DNA from: an uncultured Bacteroides sp. | GTDB taxonomy: Bacteria; Bacteroidota; Bacteroidia; Bacteroidales; Bacteroidaceae | Length of the DNA stretch: 43,729 nt | NCBI RefSeq assembly: GCF_947632445.1 | Contig: NZ_CANRPM010000021.1 | Location: forward strand, 1 to 43,729 | Direction: 5' to 3' | Part shown: one piece after another, positions 9,238 to 17,673 of the stretch | How the letters are laid out: every line of letters begins with the position of its first letter | Numbering within the stretch: position 1 is the stretch's first letter | Notes under the pieces: model-generated | Database searches by the model: none | The model's input: the letters and a program-made list of their open reading frames with translations, nothing else | Told to the model about the DNA's origin: nothing | Translations under genes and position numbers: made by a program

Positions 9238-10020
9238 ATGCAGAGTATGACACTGAGTAAAAACAAAATTAAATATATCCATTCACTGGAACTCAAAAAG
9301 AGCCGAAACACGGAGAAGGCATTTTTAGCTGAAGGTCACAAACTCGTAGGGGATCTGTTGGGGCATTTTCATTGCAGATTACTGGTTGCTACGGACAAAT
9401 GGTTCATGAACAATAGAGAACTACAGTCAACCGACATTGATGAAATGTTGATAGTAAGCGAAGAAGAACTTTCACGCGCCAGCCTGCTGAAAACACCTCA
9501 ACAAGTTTTGGCTATTTTCGACCAACCGGAGTATTCGATGGATACATCAATCATCAATCGTTCTCTTTGCCTGGCTCTGGATGGTGTACAAGATCCTGGA
9601 AACTTGGGCTCTATTATTCGCTTGGCTGATTGGTTCGGAATTGAAGATGTATTCTGCACACCACAAACAGCGGATATATATAATCCTAAAGCGGTTCAAG
9701 CTACCATGGGAGGCATTGCTCACGTAAGAATACACTATGTATCTCTACTCGACCTAATACATTCGATAAAGCCAGAAACACCTATATACGGAACTTTCCT
9801 GAATGGGGAAAACATCTATAAAGAAAATCTGTCGATGAATGGATTGATTGTAATGGGAAATGAAGGAAACGGTATTAGCGGGGAAGTTAGCCACTTAATA
9901 AATAAACGATTATATATTCCTAATTACCCTAACGGACGGGAAACTGCCGAATCGCTCAATGTAGCCATTGCTACTGCAATAGTATGTGCCGAGTTTCGGA
10001 GACGGATTCCATCTTTGTAA
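9238..10020 (+). CDS. TrmH-family (SpoU) RNA 2'-O-methyltransferase
   Basis: A SAM-dependent ribose methyltransferase of the SPOUT knot superfamily, 260 aa. Motif 1 is LDGVQDPGNLGSIIRLADWFG (about 114-134), motif 2 is IVMGNEGNGIS (204-214) and motif 3 is LYIPNYPNGRETAESLNVAIATAI (225-248). The N-terminal part (KIKYIHSLELKKSRNTEKAFLAEGHKLV) resembles the substrate-binding domain that precedes the knot in rRNA and tRNA Gm methyltransferases. Target RNA and position are not predictable. Starts at 9238 and 9247 are both possible. Its last 50 bp overlap the 3' end of a convergent gene on the other strand. Confidence 0.92.
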   Translation: MQSMTLSKNKIKYIHSLELKKSRNTEKAFLAEGHKLVGDLLGHFHCRLLVATDKWFMNNRELQSTDIDEMLIVSEEELSRASLLKTPQQVLAIFDQPEYSMDTSIINRSLCLALDGVQDPGNLGSIIRLADWFGIEDVFCTPQTADIYNPKAVQATMGGIAHVRIHYVSLLDLIHSIKPETPIYGTFLNGENIYKENLSMNGLIVMGNEGNGISGEVSHLINKRLYIPNYPNGRETAESLNVAIATAIVCAEFRRRIPSL

Positions 10021-10297
10021 AATCAAAAGGAGACAAAAGGACAGGCACAAAACATGACATACGTTCTACAACTCCTACAGGAACTTCAGAAAGAATCTCC
10101 TTGGTATCGAACGAAAGTGTAGGGATGTCTGCTTCCGAAGAGACTAAAACGATAACTCCCGAATACCATTCTGTACTCTCGATTTCGTCAGACATGGGGA
10201 AAAGAGCCTCTACATGATTTTCATGCATCTGTACGACATAATGCCACAAAAAACCATGTCTTGGTAAATACAGGTAATGAGAAGCATACCGTTTCAT
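9971..10297 (-). CDS. Conserved small protein of unknown function
   Basis: About 108 aa and not assigned to a named family. It has no signal peptide or membrane segment and is moderately acidic. It is the last gene of the ileS operon, starting 23 bp after the DUF4296 lipoprotein gene. A strong AAAGGAG Shine-Dalgarno lies upstream, better spaced for ATG 10297 (MKRYASHYLYLPRHGF) than for the adjacent ATG 10300. That Shine-Dalgarno, in a lineage that often lacks one, is my main evidence that it is a real gene. Its 3' end runs 50 bp into the end of the convergent methyltransferase gene. Confidence 0.75.
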   Translation of the reverse strand: MKRYASHYLYLPRHGFLWHYVVQMHENHVEALFPMSDEIESTEWYSGVIVLVSSEADIPTLSFDTKEILSEVPVGVVERMSCFVPVLLSPFDFTKMESVSETRHILLQ

Positions 10298-10320
10298 CAT
10301 TCAACTCCTTTCAACTCAAT

Positions 10321-11298
10321 TTACCTTTTTTGCAAACGAGGACGAACGTCCTGTTTTTGTGGCTGGACCAATGCAGGAGAGGGTTTAGGTCGCATGCGGG
10401 GAACAGTCTTCAACTCTTTCTTATCCGGCTCTATACTGTCCTTAGCCATATTCTCCGGTTCTTTTTTCACATTTAGGGTATCCTTTTCTGCTGCTTTCAA
10501 AGTATCTGCCTCTGCAACAACTACAGAATCTACACTATGATAGCGCATGAGAGAAATCTTATCAAGCAACAAGGATTTTTTCTCAGAACTTGGATAGTAA
10601 ATAAAACCATTCACTTCTTTAAGCTCTCCCATCGTGTCGTTCTGCAAAGTTATAGAATAATCACCTGCAGCGAAAATCTTACGAAAAGCACTAATTACAC
10701 TGTCATTCTTGTAATGGAGAGACATGGCCATGATAGGAGCAGAAATACTATCAAACTCTTTGTCGGGATACAGGAAACGAACATTCCAACATAATGTATC
10801 ACGGTCGTAAAAGTTGCTGTCTGCAGGCAATGCAAAGGTTACTTTATTATTCAATGGCATCCCGGACAACCGATAAAGTTCCCGTCCAAACCATACATCT
10901 ATACTATCACCGGGAACTGAAGTTTGAGGCTTACCTTCACGTAAAGCCAACAGTTCCTCAACGGTCGTTTTCTCGGCTTTCAGTCGTGCATTGATGTTAT
11001 CATAAATTTTACTTAACGCTTCTGGATTCCGAGCATACCAAACCATTGATGAATCAAATTCGGCCTCTGTTATCCCATATTTCTTGTAAACAGACTCTAT
11101 GTAAAGCAAACGCTTATAATTCTCATTATAAGATAATGCTTCACCCAGCGCTTTGGCTATATGATAGTCATAAAGTATATCCTCCATTCGTGTATCCGAC
11201 AATACCGTTTCAGGACGTTTTACATGACACGCGAATAATGTCCAGACTAAGAAAACGACCAAGCCATACCGTTGAATTTGATTGCTGCTACGTTTCAT
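10321..11298 (-). CDS. DUF4296 domain lipoprotein
   Basis: 325 aa. The N-terminal signal ends in a lipobox (WTLFAC, Cys24), so it is a predicted lipoprotein. The DUF4296 domain occupies about residues 30-120, with the pattern METILYDYHIAKALGEAL...YIESVYKKYGITEAEFDSSMVWYARNPE in near form. The C-terminal third is rich in Lys, Glu and Pro and looks disordered. Function is unknown. It overlaps lspA by 4 bp (ATGA), which implies translational coupling; a gene coupled to lipoprotein signal peptidase that itself encodes a lipoprotein hints at a role in envelope biogenesis, but that is inference. Confidence 0.85.
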   Translation of the reverse strand: MKRSSNQIQRYGLVVFLVWTLFACHVKRPETVLSDTRMEDILYDYHIAKALGEALSYNENYKRLLYIESVYKKYGITEAEFDSSMVWYARNPEALSKIYDNINARLKAEKTTVEELLALREGKPQTSVPGDSIDVWFGRELYRLSGMPLNNKVTFALPADSNFYDRDTLCWNVRFLYPDKEFDSISAPIMAMSLHYKNDSVISAFRKIFAAGDYSITLQNDTMGELKEVNGFIYYPSSEKKSLLLDKISLMRYHSVDSVVVAEADTLKAAEKDTLNVKKEPENMAKDSIEPDKKELKTVPRMRPKPSPALVQPQKQDVRPRLQKR

Positions 11299-11978
11299 CC
11301 TTTCTTCGTCACTTCATGATAAGCTTTATTCAGATATTTGCTATAGAATAACAACAAGGCGATAATACCACAACTGATTGACGCATCCGCAAAATTAAAT
11401 ATCGGACTGAAAAAAATAAAATGATCTCCGCCGACAAAAGGCATCCATGAGGGCCAATCAGTCTCAATAATAGGGAAATAAAACATATCTACTACCTTGC
11501 CGTAAAACAAAGGAGCATATCCTTCCCCCGGCAGAAATGAAGCCAGCTGGTAACTGGTACTTTCACTGAACAATACGCCGTAAAATACACTGTCAATAAT
11601 ATTGCCCAAAGCTCCTGTTAAAACCAACGACACACATACGATGAAGCCTGTCTTCATCTTCTGCCGTACAATTTTATAAAGGAACCATCCGATAACAGCT
11701 ACTGCAACGATACGAAATGACGTCAAGAATAACTTTCCGATAATCTCCATTCCAAAAGCCATTCCGTTGTTTTCTGTAAAGAATATATAAAACCACGTGG
11801 GAGGTTCGGCGTGAATGCCCAATTTGTCATATAACCAGCCGATGGCATTAATGCTTTCATGCCAATACATTCCCGTCTTTACAGCCACTTTTATCAGTTG
11901 GTCTACCAATAATACCGAGAATATCACAAACAAAGCTATCCGACCTTTTGTCCAAAAGTTTTTCATCCCCTTATACAT
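11295..11978 (-). CDS. lspA: Lipoprotein signal peptidase (signal peptidase II)
   Basis: An inner-membrane aspartyl protease that cleaves the signal peptide of prolipoproteins just before the lipid-modified Cys. The two catalytic aspartates are visible in GALGNIIDSVFYG (Asp129) and PIFNFADASIS (Asp198). Hydrophobic segments lie near 15-32, 85-102, 112-130 and 200-215. At 227 aa it is longer than the 164-aa E. coli enzyme because of an insertion between the two catalytic motifs and a longer first loop, common in Bacteroidota. ATG 11978 is used; ATG 11966 (MKNFWTKGR) is also possible. Confidence 0.95.
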   Translation of the reverse strand: MYKGMKNFWTKGRIALFVIFSVLLVDQLIKVAVKTGMYWHESINAIGWLYDKLGIHAEPPTWFYIFFTENNGMAFGMEIIGKLFLTSFRIVAVAVIGWFLYKIVRQKMKTGFIVCVSLVLTGALGNIIDSVFYGVLFSESTSYQLASFLPGEGYAPLFYGKVVDMFYFPIIETDWPSWMPFVGGDHFIFFSPIFNFADASISCGIIALLLFYSKYLNKAYHEVTKKG

Positions 11979-12052
11979 TCCCTAAAAGCACAAGCTATAG
12001 GATCACAAAGATACCGATCCTTGCACAGCCTATAGCCTGCTAATGTTTCAAA

Positions 12053-12433
12053 TTACTTTTTACCGTTATTCTTAGCTTCGATGCTCAGAGTGGCATGAGG
12101 AACGGCGCGCAGACGTTCCTTCGGTATCAGTTTACCGGTCTCACGGCAAATGCCATATGTCTTGTTTTCGATACGCACCAAAGCAGCCTGAAGTCCTTGG
12201 ATAAACTTCAACTGACGCTGAGCCAGTCGGGTAGTCTCTTCTTTGGACAACGTATTGGCTCCTTCTTCCAATACCTTATATGTAGGAGACGTATCATCCG
12301 TATCATTGCCGTCGGCTCCGGTCAGACTGGCTTTCAGCAAATCGTAGTCACGTTGCGCCAACTCCAACTTTTCCAAAATAATGGCGCGAAACTCTTCCAA
12401 TTCAACATCTGAGTATCTTGTCTTTTCTGCCAT
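12053..12433 (-). CDS. TraR/DksA-family protein with degenerate zinc finger
   Basis: 126 aa from ATG 12433. It has a coiled-coil N-terminal half (EFRAIILEKLELAQRDYDLLKASL) followed by a DksA-like C-terminal region, TYGICRETGKLIPKERLRAVPHATL. Only one Cys remains where canonical DksA has four zinc-binding Cys; the GKLIPKERLRAVP core is intact. DksA-type proteins bind the RNA polymerase secondary channel and tune initiation with ppGpp. Whether this one does so without zinc is unknown. The loss looks like a lineage trait rather than decay, since the frame is intact and the gene sits inside a housekeeping operon between ileS and lspA. Confidence 0.88.
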   Translation of the reverse strand: MAEKTRYSDVELEEFRAIILEKLELAQRDYDLLKASLTGADGNDTDDTSPTYKVLEEGANTLSKEETTRLAQRQLKFIQGLQAALVRIENKTYGICRETGKLIPKERLRAVPHATLSIEAKNNGKK

Positions 12434-12499
12434 AATTGTTAATGTGTTTAGTTTGTTTTGGTATTCTATTATCTTTTCTCTCTTTTCCAAGTCTCTGTC

Positions 12500-15400
12500 T
12501 CAGTTCTTTTCAACCTTTACAAAAAGCGAGAAGTCATCAAAGTTCAATTCGGTACCTTCCTGTACTTCATCAACTAACGTAAGTGAGGTCGCCAGAACTT
12601 GGTTGCAAATATAGTCTTTATATTCGTTTACCGCATCATCTGTCTGTGTATTTTTAGACAATGTAATATCTATTTTATCGGTAATCTCAAAGCCACTGGA
12701 CTTGCGGATGTTCTGGATGCGGTTCACCAATTCGCGGGCCACACCTTCACAACGCAGTTCTTCGGTGACGGTAACTTCCAGTGCGACAGTCAACCGGCCT
12801 TCGTTGGCCACCAGCCAGCCGGGAATGTCTTCACTGAAGATTTCTACATCAGCAACTTCGATTACAGCTTCCGCACCGTCCAAAACAAACGTATAGCGGC
12901 CGTTCATCTCCAGCTCAGCGATGGCTTCCTGTGACATTTCTGCTACAGCGGCAGCCACAGCTTTCATCTGCTTACCGAATTTCGGGCCCAGTTTCTTGAA
13001 ATCGCACTTCACTTTCTTCACTAATACGCCGGCAGCCCCATCGACGAACTTGATGCTCTTCACATTCACCTCGTTCATAATGAGCGTCTTCACGGCTTCG
13101 ATGTGGGCACTCTGTTCTTCGTCTACTACGGGAATCATAATGCACTGAAGCGGCTGGCGCACTTTGATGTTCACCTTGCGGCGCAGAGCCAGTACCATAG
13201 ACGTGATGTCCTGAGCCACCTGCATGCGGGCTTCGAGCTCGGCATTGACCAGTGTTTCGTCGTAAACGGGGAATTTGGCGAGGTGGACGGAAACCACCTT
13301 ATCGCGGCCGGTCACAGCAATCAGGTCACTATAAAGCATATCGGCATAGAACGGTGCAATGGGCGCCATCAGCTTGGCCACCGTCTCAAGGCAGGTGTAT
13401 AAAGTCTGATAAGCCGAGAGCTTGTCTTCGGTCATGCCGCCGCCCCAGAAGCGTTTGCGGTTGAGACGCACATACCAGTTGGACAGGTTGTCATTGACGA
13501 AGTCGGATATCAGACGGCCGGCCTTGGTGGGTTCGTAGTCGTTGTAGCACGTATCCACGTTCTTCACCAGCGTGTTGAGCAGAGACAAAATCCAGCGGTC
13601 TATCTCAGGGCGCTTCTCTAAGGGCACATCGGCTTCCTTGTATTCGAAACCATCAACGTTAGCATAGAGAGCGAAGAAGGAATACGTGTTATATAAAGTG
13701 CCGAAGAACTTGCGGCGAACTTCTTCTACACCCTCGACATCGAACTTCAGATTGTCCCATGGCGAGGAGTTGGTAATCATGTACCAGCGCAAGGGGTCGG
13801 AGCCGTATTTCTCGATTGTCGAGAAAGGATCGACGGCATTGCCCAAGCGCTTGGACATCTTGTTGCCGTTCTTGTCGAGCACCAGACCGTTGGAAATGAC
13901 AGCCTTGTAGGAAACACTGTCGAACACCATCGTGGCGATGGCATGGAGCGTGAAGAACCAGCCGCGCGTCTGGTCAACGCCTTCGGCGATGAAGTCGGCA
14001 GGATATACCTGATGGCTGTCCAACAGCTCTTTGTTCTCGAACGGATAGTGTATCTGCGCATAGGGCATGGAACCGGAATCGAACCAAACATCAATCAAGT
14101 CAGTTTCGCGCTTCATGGGTTTTCCGTCCGCAGATACGAGGATGATGTCGTCCACATAGGGGCGGTGCAGGTCTATCTTGTCATAGTTTTCTTTCGTATA
14201 TTCACCCGGTACAAAGCCTTTTTCCTTATAGGGGTTACCCGGCATGAGACCGGCGGCCACAGACTTCTCTATCTCGTTGTAAAGTTCTTCTACAGACTCG
14301 ATGCACTTCTCTTCCGTGCCGTCCTCAGTGCGCCAGATGGGTAGCGGCGTGCCCCAATAGCGTGAACGGCTCAGGTTCCAGTCGTTCAGATTTTCGAGCC
14401 ACTTGCCGAAGCGTCCCGTACCCGTTGACTCAGGCTTCCAGTTGATGGTCTTGTTTAGTTCCATCATGCGCTCCTTGCAGGCGGTACTGCGGATAAACCA
14501 GCTGTCCAGCGGATAGTAGAGCACCGGCTTGTCTGTACGCCAGCAATGCGGATAGTTGTGCACATGCTTCTCTATCTTAAAGGCTTGATTGGCTGCTTTC
14601 ATCATCATGCAGATGTAGAAATCGAGCGATTCGGCTGCCTGAGCGGCTTTCTCGTCATATTTGCCATCGACGGTGAATTGCGGGTCATAGGCATTCTTCA
14701 CCCAGCGACCCTCGTATTCCTTGTAAGCCTCGGTGTCCACACACCGGGCCACGAACTTCTCATCCAGTTCGTCCAGCAGATAGAACTTGCCCGTGAGGTC
14801 TACCATAGGGCGGGTCTCGCCGCGCTTGTTGATTAGGAAGAGCGAAGGAATGCCGGCTGCACGTGCCACGTTGGCATCGTCGGCACCGAAGGTCGGGGCA
14901 ATGTGAACGATACCCGTACCGTCTTCGGTCGTTACATAATCGCCGGGGATGACACGGAAAGCCTTGGCCGATGCTTCCTGCCAGTTGCCCTCGCTGTCCA
15001 ACTCAGTGGGTTTCACCCAGGGAATGAGCTGTTCGTACTCCATGCCGACGAGGTCTGTGCCCTTGTATTCTCCTACAACTTTGAAGGGAATTAATTTGTC
15101 GCCGGGCTTAAAGTCCTCTAATGCAAGACCTTCGGCCTTCTTGTTAAAGTGCGTGTAGAGCAAAGCTTTGGCCAACACGACGGTCATCTTCTCGCCCGTA
15201 TAGCCGTTATAGGTCTGCACGGCCACGTAGTCGATCTTCGGGCCGACGCAAAGGGCTGTGTTGCTGGGCAAGGTCCAGGGCGTGGTGGTCCAAGCAATGA
15301 AGTAAGGCGTCCCCCACTCTGCCATTTCGGGCTTCGGATTCTTCATCTTGAACTGGCCTACCACCGTCAGGTCTTTCACGTCGCGGTAGCATCCTGGCTG

Positions 15401-15988
15401 GTTCAGCTCGTGCGAACTCAGTCCCGTACCTGCGGCGGGCGAATAGGGCTGGATGGTATAACCTTTATAGAGCAGGCCTTTCTTGTAGAGCTGCTTCAGC
15501 AGCCACCAGAGGGTCTCGATGTAACGATTGTCATACGTGATGTAAGGGTTTTTCATATCCACCCAATAACCCATCTTATGCGTCAGATCCTCCCATTCTT
15601 TCGTGAACTTCATCACGTCCTTGCGGCAGGCGGCGTTGTAATCGGCCACTGAAATGGTCTTGCCGATGTCTTCCTTCGTGATGCCCAACGCCTTCTCCAC
15701 GCCCAGCTCTACGGGAAGTCCATGCGTGTCCCATCCGGCCTTACGCTTCACCTGAAAGCCCTTCATCGTTTTGTAGCGGCAGAAGATATCCTTAATGGTA
15801 CGAGCTATGACGTGGTGAATGCCCGGCATACCGTTGGCCGAGGGAGGCCCTTCAAAGAATACGAAGGAAGGACATCCTTCACGTTCTGTCATACTCTTGG
15901 CGAAAACCTGGTTTTCATCCCATTTCTTCAACACTTCCTTGTTGATTTCCGATAGATTAAACTTTGAATGTTCGGCAAATTTACCCAT
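12500..15988 (-). CDS. ileS: Isoleucyl-tRNA synthetase (eukaryote-like type)
   Basis: Charges tRNA-Ile in the cytoplasm; 1162 aa from ATG 15988 (MGKFAEHSKFNLSE). The HIGH region reads PPSANGMPGIHHVIARTIKD and the KMSKS loop reads NGNKMSKRLGNAVDPF. An editing (CP1) domain lies between them, with GDYVTTEDGTGIVHIAPTFGADD. The WFDSGSMPYAQ block and the C-terminal anticodon domain are present. The length and the modified HIGH region point to the second, eukaryote-like IleRS class, which in other bacteria is linked to low mupirocin sensitivity; that phenotype is not provable here. It is the first gene of a run through the DksA-like gene, lspA and the DUF4296 gene. Confidence 0.96.
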   Translation of the reverse strand: MGKFAEHSKFNLSEINKEVLKKWDENQVFAKSMTEREGCPSFVFFEGPPSANGMPGIHHVIARTIKDIFCRYKTMKGFQVKRKAGWDTHGLPVELGVEKALGITKEDIGKTISVADYNAACRKDVMKFTKEWEDLTHKMGYWVDMKNPYITYDNRYIETLWWLLKQLYKKGLLYKGYTIQPYSPAAGTGLSSHELNQPGCYRDVKDLTVVGQFKMKNPKPEMAEWGTPYFIAWTTTPWTLPSNTALCVGPKIDYVAVQTYNGYTGEKMTVVLAKALLYTHFNKKAEGLALEDFKPGDKLIPFKVVGEYKGTDLVGMEYEQLIPWVKPTELDSEGNWQEASAKAFRVIPGDYVTTEDGTGIVHIAPTFGADDANVARAAGIPSLFLINKRGETRPMVDLTGKFYLLDELDEKFVARCVDTEAYKEYEGRWVKNAYDPQFTVDGKYDEKAAQAAESLDFYICMMMKAANQAFKIEKHVHNYPHCWRTDKPVLYYPLDSWFIRSTACKERMMELNKTINWKPESTGTGRFGKWLENLNDWNLSRSRYWGTPLPIWRTEDGTEEKCIESVEELYNEIEKSVAAGLMPGNPYKEKGFVPGEYTKENYDKIDLHRPYVDDIILVSADGKPMKRETDLIDVWFDSGSMPYAQIHYPFENKELLDSHQVYPADFIAEGVDQTRGWFFTLHAIATMVFDSVSYKAVISNGLVLDKNGNKMSKRLGNAVDPFSTIEKYGSDPLRWYMITNSSPWDNLKFDVEGVEEVRRKFFGTLYNTYSFFALYANVDGFEYKEADVPLEKRPEIDRWILSLLNTLVKNVDTCYNDYEPTKAGRLISDFVNDNLSNWYVRLNRKRFWGGGMTEDKLSAYQTLYTCLETVAKLMAPIAPFYADMLYSDLIAVTGRDKVVSVHLAKFPVYDETLVNAELEARMQVAQDITSMVLALRRKVNIKVRQPLQCIMIPVVDEEQSAHIEAVKTLIMNEVNVKSIKFVDGAAGVLVKKVKCDFKKLGPKFGKQMKAVAAAVAEMSQEAIAELEMNGRYTFVLDGAEAVIEVADVEIFSEDIPGWLVANEGRLTVALEVTVTEELRCEGVARELVNRIQNIRKSSGFEITDKIDITLSKNTQTDDAVNEYKDYICNQVLATSLTLVDEVQEGTELNFDDFSLFVKVEKN

Positions 15989-16025
15989 GGTTTTATTTTT
16001 GTTTTTATTTTGAACGTTACTTGCT

Positions 16026-16073
16026 GGAGGCCGCCGGTCACGCATCCTTCAGATGCTTCGGAACAAGGCCTCC
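16026..16073 (-). promoter_or_regulatory. Nested inverted repeat in the ileS leader
   Basis: Outer arms GGAGGCC (16026-16032) and GGCCTCC (16067-16073) enclose inner arms GCATC (16042-16046) and GATGC (16052-16056). A TAATTTTG -7 box candidate lies just upstream at 16094-16087 (minus strand) without a clear -33 box. The structure would therefore form in the ileS mRNA leader, about 38-85 nt before the start codon. Confidence 0.5.
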
Positions 16074-16216
16074 TGTTTTAAGGCTGCAAAATTATAAAAA
16101 AAGTGGAGAAAAGCGTTGTTTTAGAAAAGAAAACATTTGCACACCAAGAACAGGCACATCCTGACACGGCCTCCAATATGCCTTTTATCCGACAAAAGGC
16201 CGACTTTACAAGCCGA

Positions 16217-16356
16217 AAGCATTGTTTCTCACTCCGTCACACAGTGCTTTCTCACACCCTAACACAGTGCTTCCTCAGCACCTCACAAAGCACTGCATGA
16301 CACCTTCATAAAGCACTTCGTCAGATCTTGACGAAGCACTGCATGATACAGCCACT
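16217..16356. repeat. 23-bp tandem array with core in either orientation (array B)
   Basis: Cores lie at 16242 (CAGTGCTT), 16265 (CAGTGCTT), 16288 (AAGCACTG), 16311 (AAGCACTT) and 16334 (AAGCACTG), each exactly 23 bp from the next. A degenerate unit (AAGCATTG at 16217) precedes them. The remaining 15 bp of each unit keep a CAC-CCT/TCA-like pattern in one orientation while the 8-bp core occurs in both. The array fills the gap between ileS and the DUF5606 gene. The same unit family recurs at 32887-33001. Confidence 0.85.
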
Positions 16357-16381
16357 CTCCACTCCGTTATTTAAAGCAAAA

Positions 16382-16412
16382 AAGGGAATTCACCCTTTGA
16401 GCAAATTCCCTT
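16382..16412 (-). terminator. Intrinsic terminator downstream of the DUF5606 gene
   Basis: A perfect 9-bp stem (AAGGGAATT at 16382-16390, AATTCCCTT at 16404-16412) with a 13-nt loop. On the minus strand the stem runs into a T6 tract. It lies about 150 bp past the DUF5606 stop and ends the nusB-yajC-ybbR-coaE-DUF5606 run. Confidence 0.8.
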
Positions 16413-16560
16413 ATCTTATTTGATGATTATCTACCTAATATCATCATTCAGATACCTTACAGCCTTACAGAAAATAATGTATGACACAGGTATCTTACAC
16501 TCTCTGTTTTTTCAGGAACAGGTACTGAATATACCTTATAGTTTTTCTTTTGCCGGTTAA

Positions 16561-16992
16561 TTATTCGGCAGCTTCCGTTTCAGTTTCCTCTTCCGTGTTC
16601 TTCTCTTCAAAATCCGTCAAACCGGCAGTCACCAACAAATTATACCAGGAAATCAACTTCTTGATATCCGATACATGAACACGGTCGCGATCATAATTAG
16701 GAAGTACTTCCGCCAAATAAGCACACAGTTCATTTGCAGAAGCTTTCTTCGGATTCAATGTAACCAAAGCGCCGTTCTCCTTTTCTTTCATCGAAGTAAA
16801 CACTTGACGCAAGGGTATATCTTCAGCATCCGTGTACATGGCAATATCACCTAAAGAGATAATTTTTTCATTCCCGGATGCCGGAAAGCGTTTCTTATCA
16901 GCGATTGATTCAACAATCAACATGTTCTTTCCTCTCGAGATAAATTTATACAATCCCGGTTTGCCAGAAATGGACAAAATAGTCTTCAACAT
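16561..16992 (-). CDS. DUF5606 domain protein
   Basis: 143 aa, cytoplasmic, function unknown. The conserved N-terminal part (MLKTILSISGKPGLYKFISRGKNMLIVESI) reads like a small SH3-like beta barrel. A second conserved part (VHVSDIKKLISWYNLLVTAGLTDF, about 106-129) follows, then an acidic tail of Glu and Thr. Genes of this family are regularly found beside coaE in Bacteroidales. The gap to coaE is 72 bp and holds no clear promoter; a TACCTTTG box at 17082-17075 lacks a -33 partner. Confidence 0.85.
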   Translation of the reverse strand: MLKTILSISGKPGLYKFISRGKNMLIVESIADKKRFPASGNEKIISLGDIAMYTDAEDIPLRQVFTSMKEKENGALVTLNPKKASANELCAYLAEVLPNYDRDRVHVSDIKKLISWYNLLVTAGLTDFEEKNTEEETETEAAE

Positions 16993-17064
16993 AATCTGTT
17001 CTATTTTATTTAATATTAGACAAATAAAAATTACTGCTATATTGCCTCGGAAAGTCCGCCTGCA

Positions 17065-17673
17065 TTAGCGCCCGCAAAGGTAATCAATATTTTCAGATAG
17101 TGAAGAAATAAGAGTCAAAACCTGAGAAATCAAAGGAGAATTGCCGTCATTTACGATGACATAATCGGCCATCTTGCGTTTTTCTTCATCATCCATCTGG
17201 TGGCGGATGCGCTGCTCTATCAGCTCGCGCGACGATGCATCACGACTGACAATCCGCTGAATGCGTACATCCAAAGGAGCATAAACCATAACCACTTTAT
17301 CGATTTCTTCCCGAAACCCTGCTTCCAAAAGGATAGCCGATTCCATACCTACCAAAGGACGTTCTGAACGGGCAGAGCACCAAAGGCGAAAATCATCCTT
17401 GACCCGTGGGTGTACAATGGCATTCACTTGGGCTGCATGCTCCGCACTGCCAAACAAGTAGGAAGCTAACAACGGTTTGTTCAAATTTCCCCCGATATAT
17501 ACTTCTTCTCCCAGCAATAACGTCAGTTTACGACGGATACCTTCATCTGAAACCATCAACCGACGGGCCTCTATATCAGAAATATATACAGGAATACCCA
17601 TCACCTCCAACAGACGTGACACAACACTCTTGCCGCTGCCAATTCCTCCTGTTAACCCTATTCTAATAGCCAT
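17065..17673 (-). CDS. coaE: Dephospho-CoA kinase
   Basis: Catalyses the last step of coenzyme A synthesis, ATP-dependent phosphorylation of the 3'-OH of dephospho-CoA. The P-loop is GGIGSGKS (residues 9-16). The family's DIEARRLM (the D-A-x-x-L pattern), [11 protein letters not shown] and [10 protein letters not shown] blocks are present, as is the lid region [21 protein letters not shown]. 202 aa, the usual length. The start overlaps the end of the YbbR gene by 11 bp, which suggests coupling. Confidence 0.95.
   Translation of the reverse strand: MAIRIGLTGGIGSGKSVVSRLLEVMGIPVYISDIEARRLMVSDEGIRRKLTLLLGEEVYIGGNLNKPLLASYLFGSAEHAAQVNAIVHPRVKDDFRLWCSARSERPLVGMESAILLEAGFREEIDKVVMVYAPLDVRIQRIVSRDASSRELIEQRIRHQMDDEEKRKMADYVIVNDGNSPLISQVLTLISSLSENIDYLCGR

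Larger units (their letters stand above)
15989..16560. other. 572-bp intergenic region between ileS and the DUF5606 gene
   Basis: From right to left it holds an AGATACC/GGTATCT inverted repeat (16450-16456 and 16499-16505), the intrinsic terminator at 16382-16412, the 23-bp array at 16217-16356, an AT-rich stretch, the probable ileS -7 box (16087-16094) and the nested leader repeat (16026-16073). I see no convincing coding frame in it. Confidence 0.7.

Noticed and set aside
12053..12433. Pseudogene call for the DksA-like protein because of missing Cys
   Set aside because: The frame is complete, the core motif is intact and the operon context is normal.
16026..16073. T-box riboswitch before ileS
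   Set aside because: No T-box sequence or antiterminator with a T tract was found, and T-boxes are not expected in this phylum; kept only as an unassigned leader structure.
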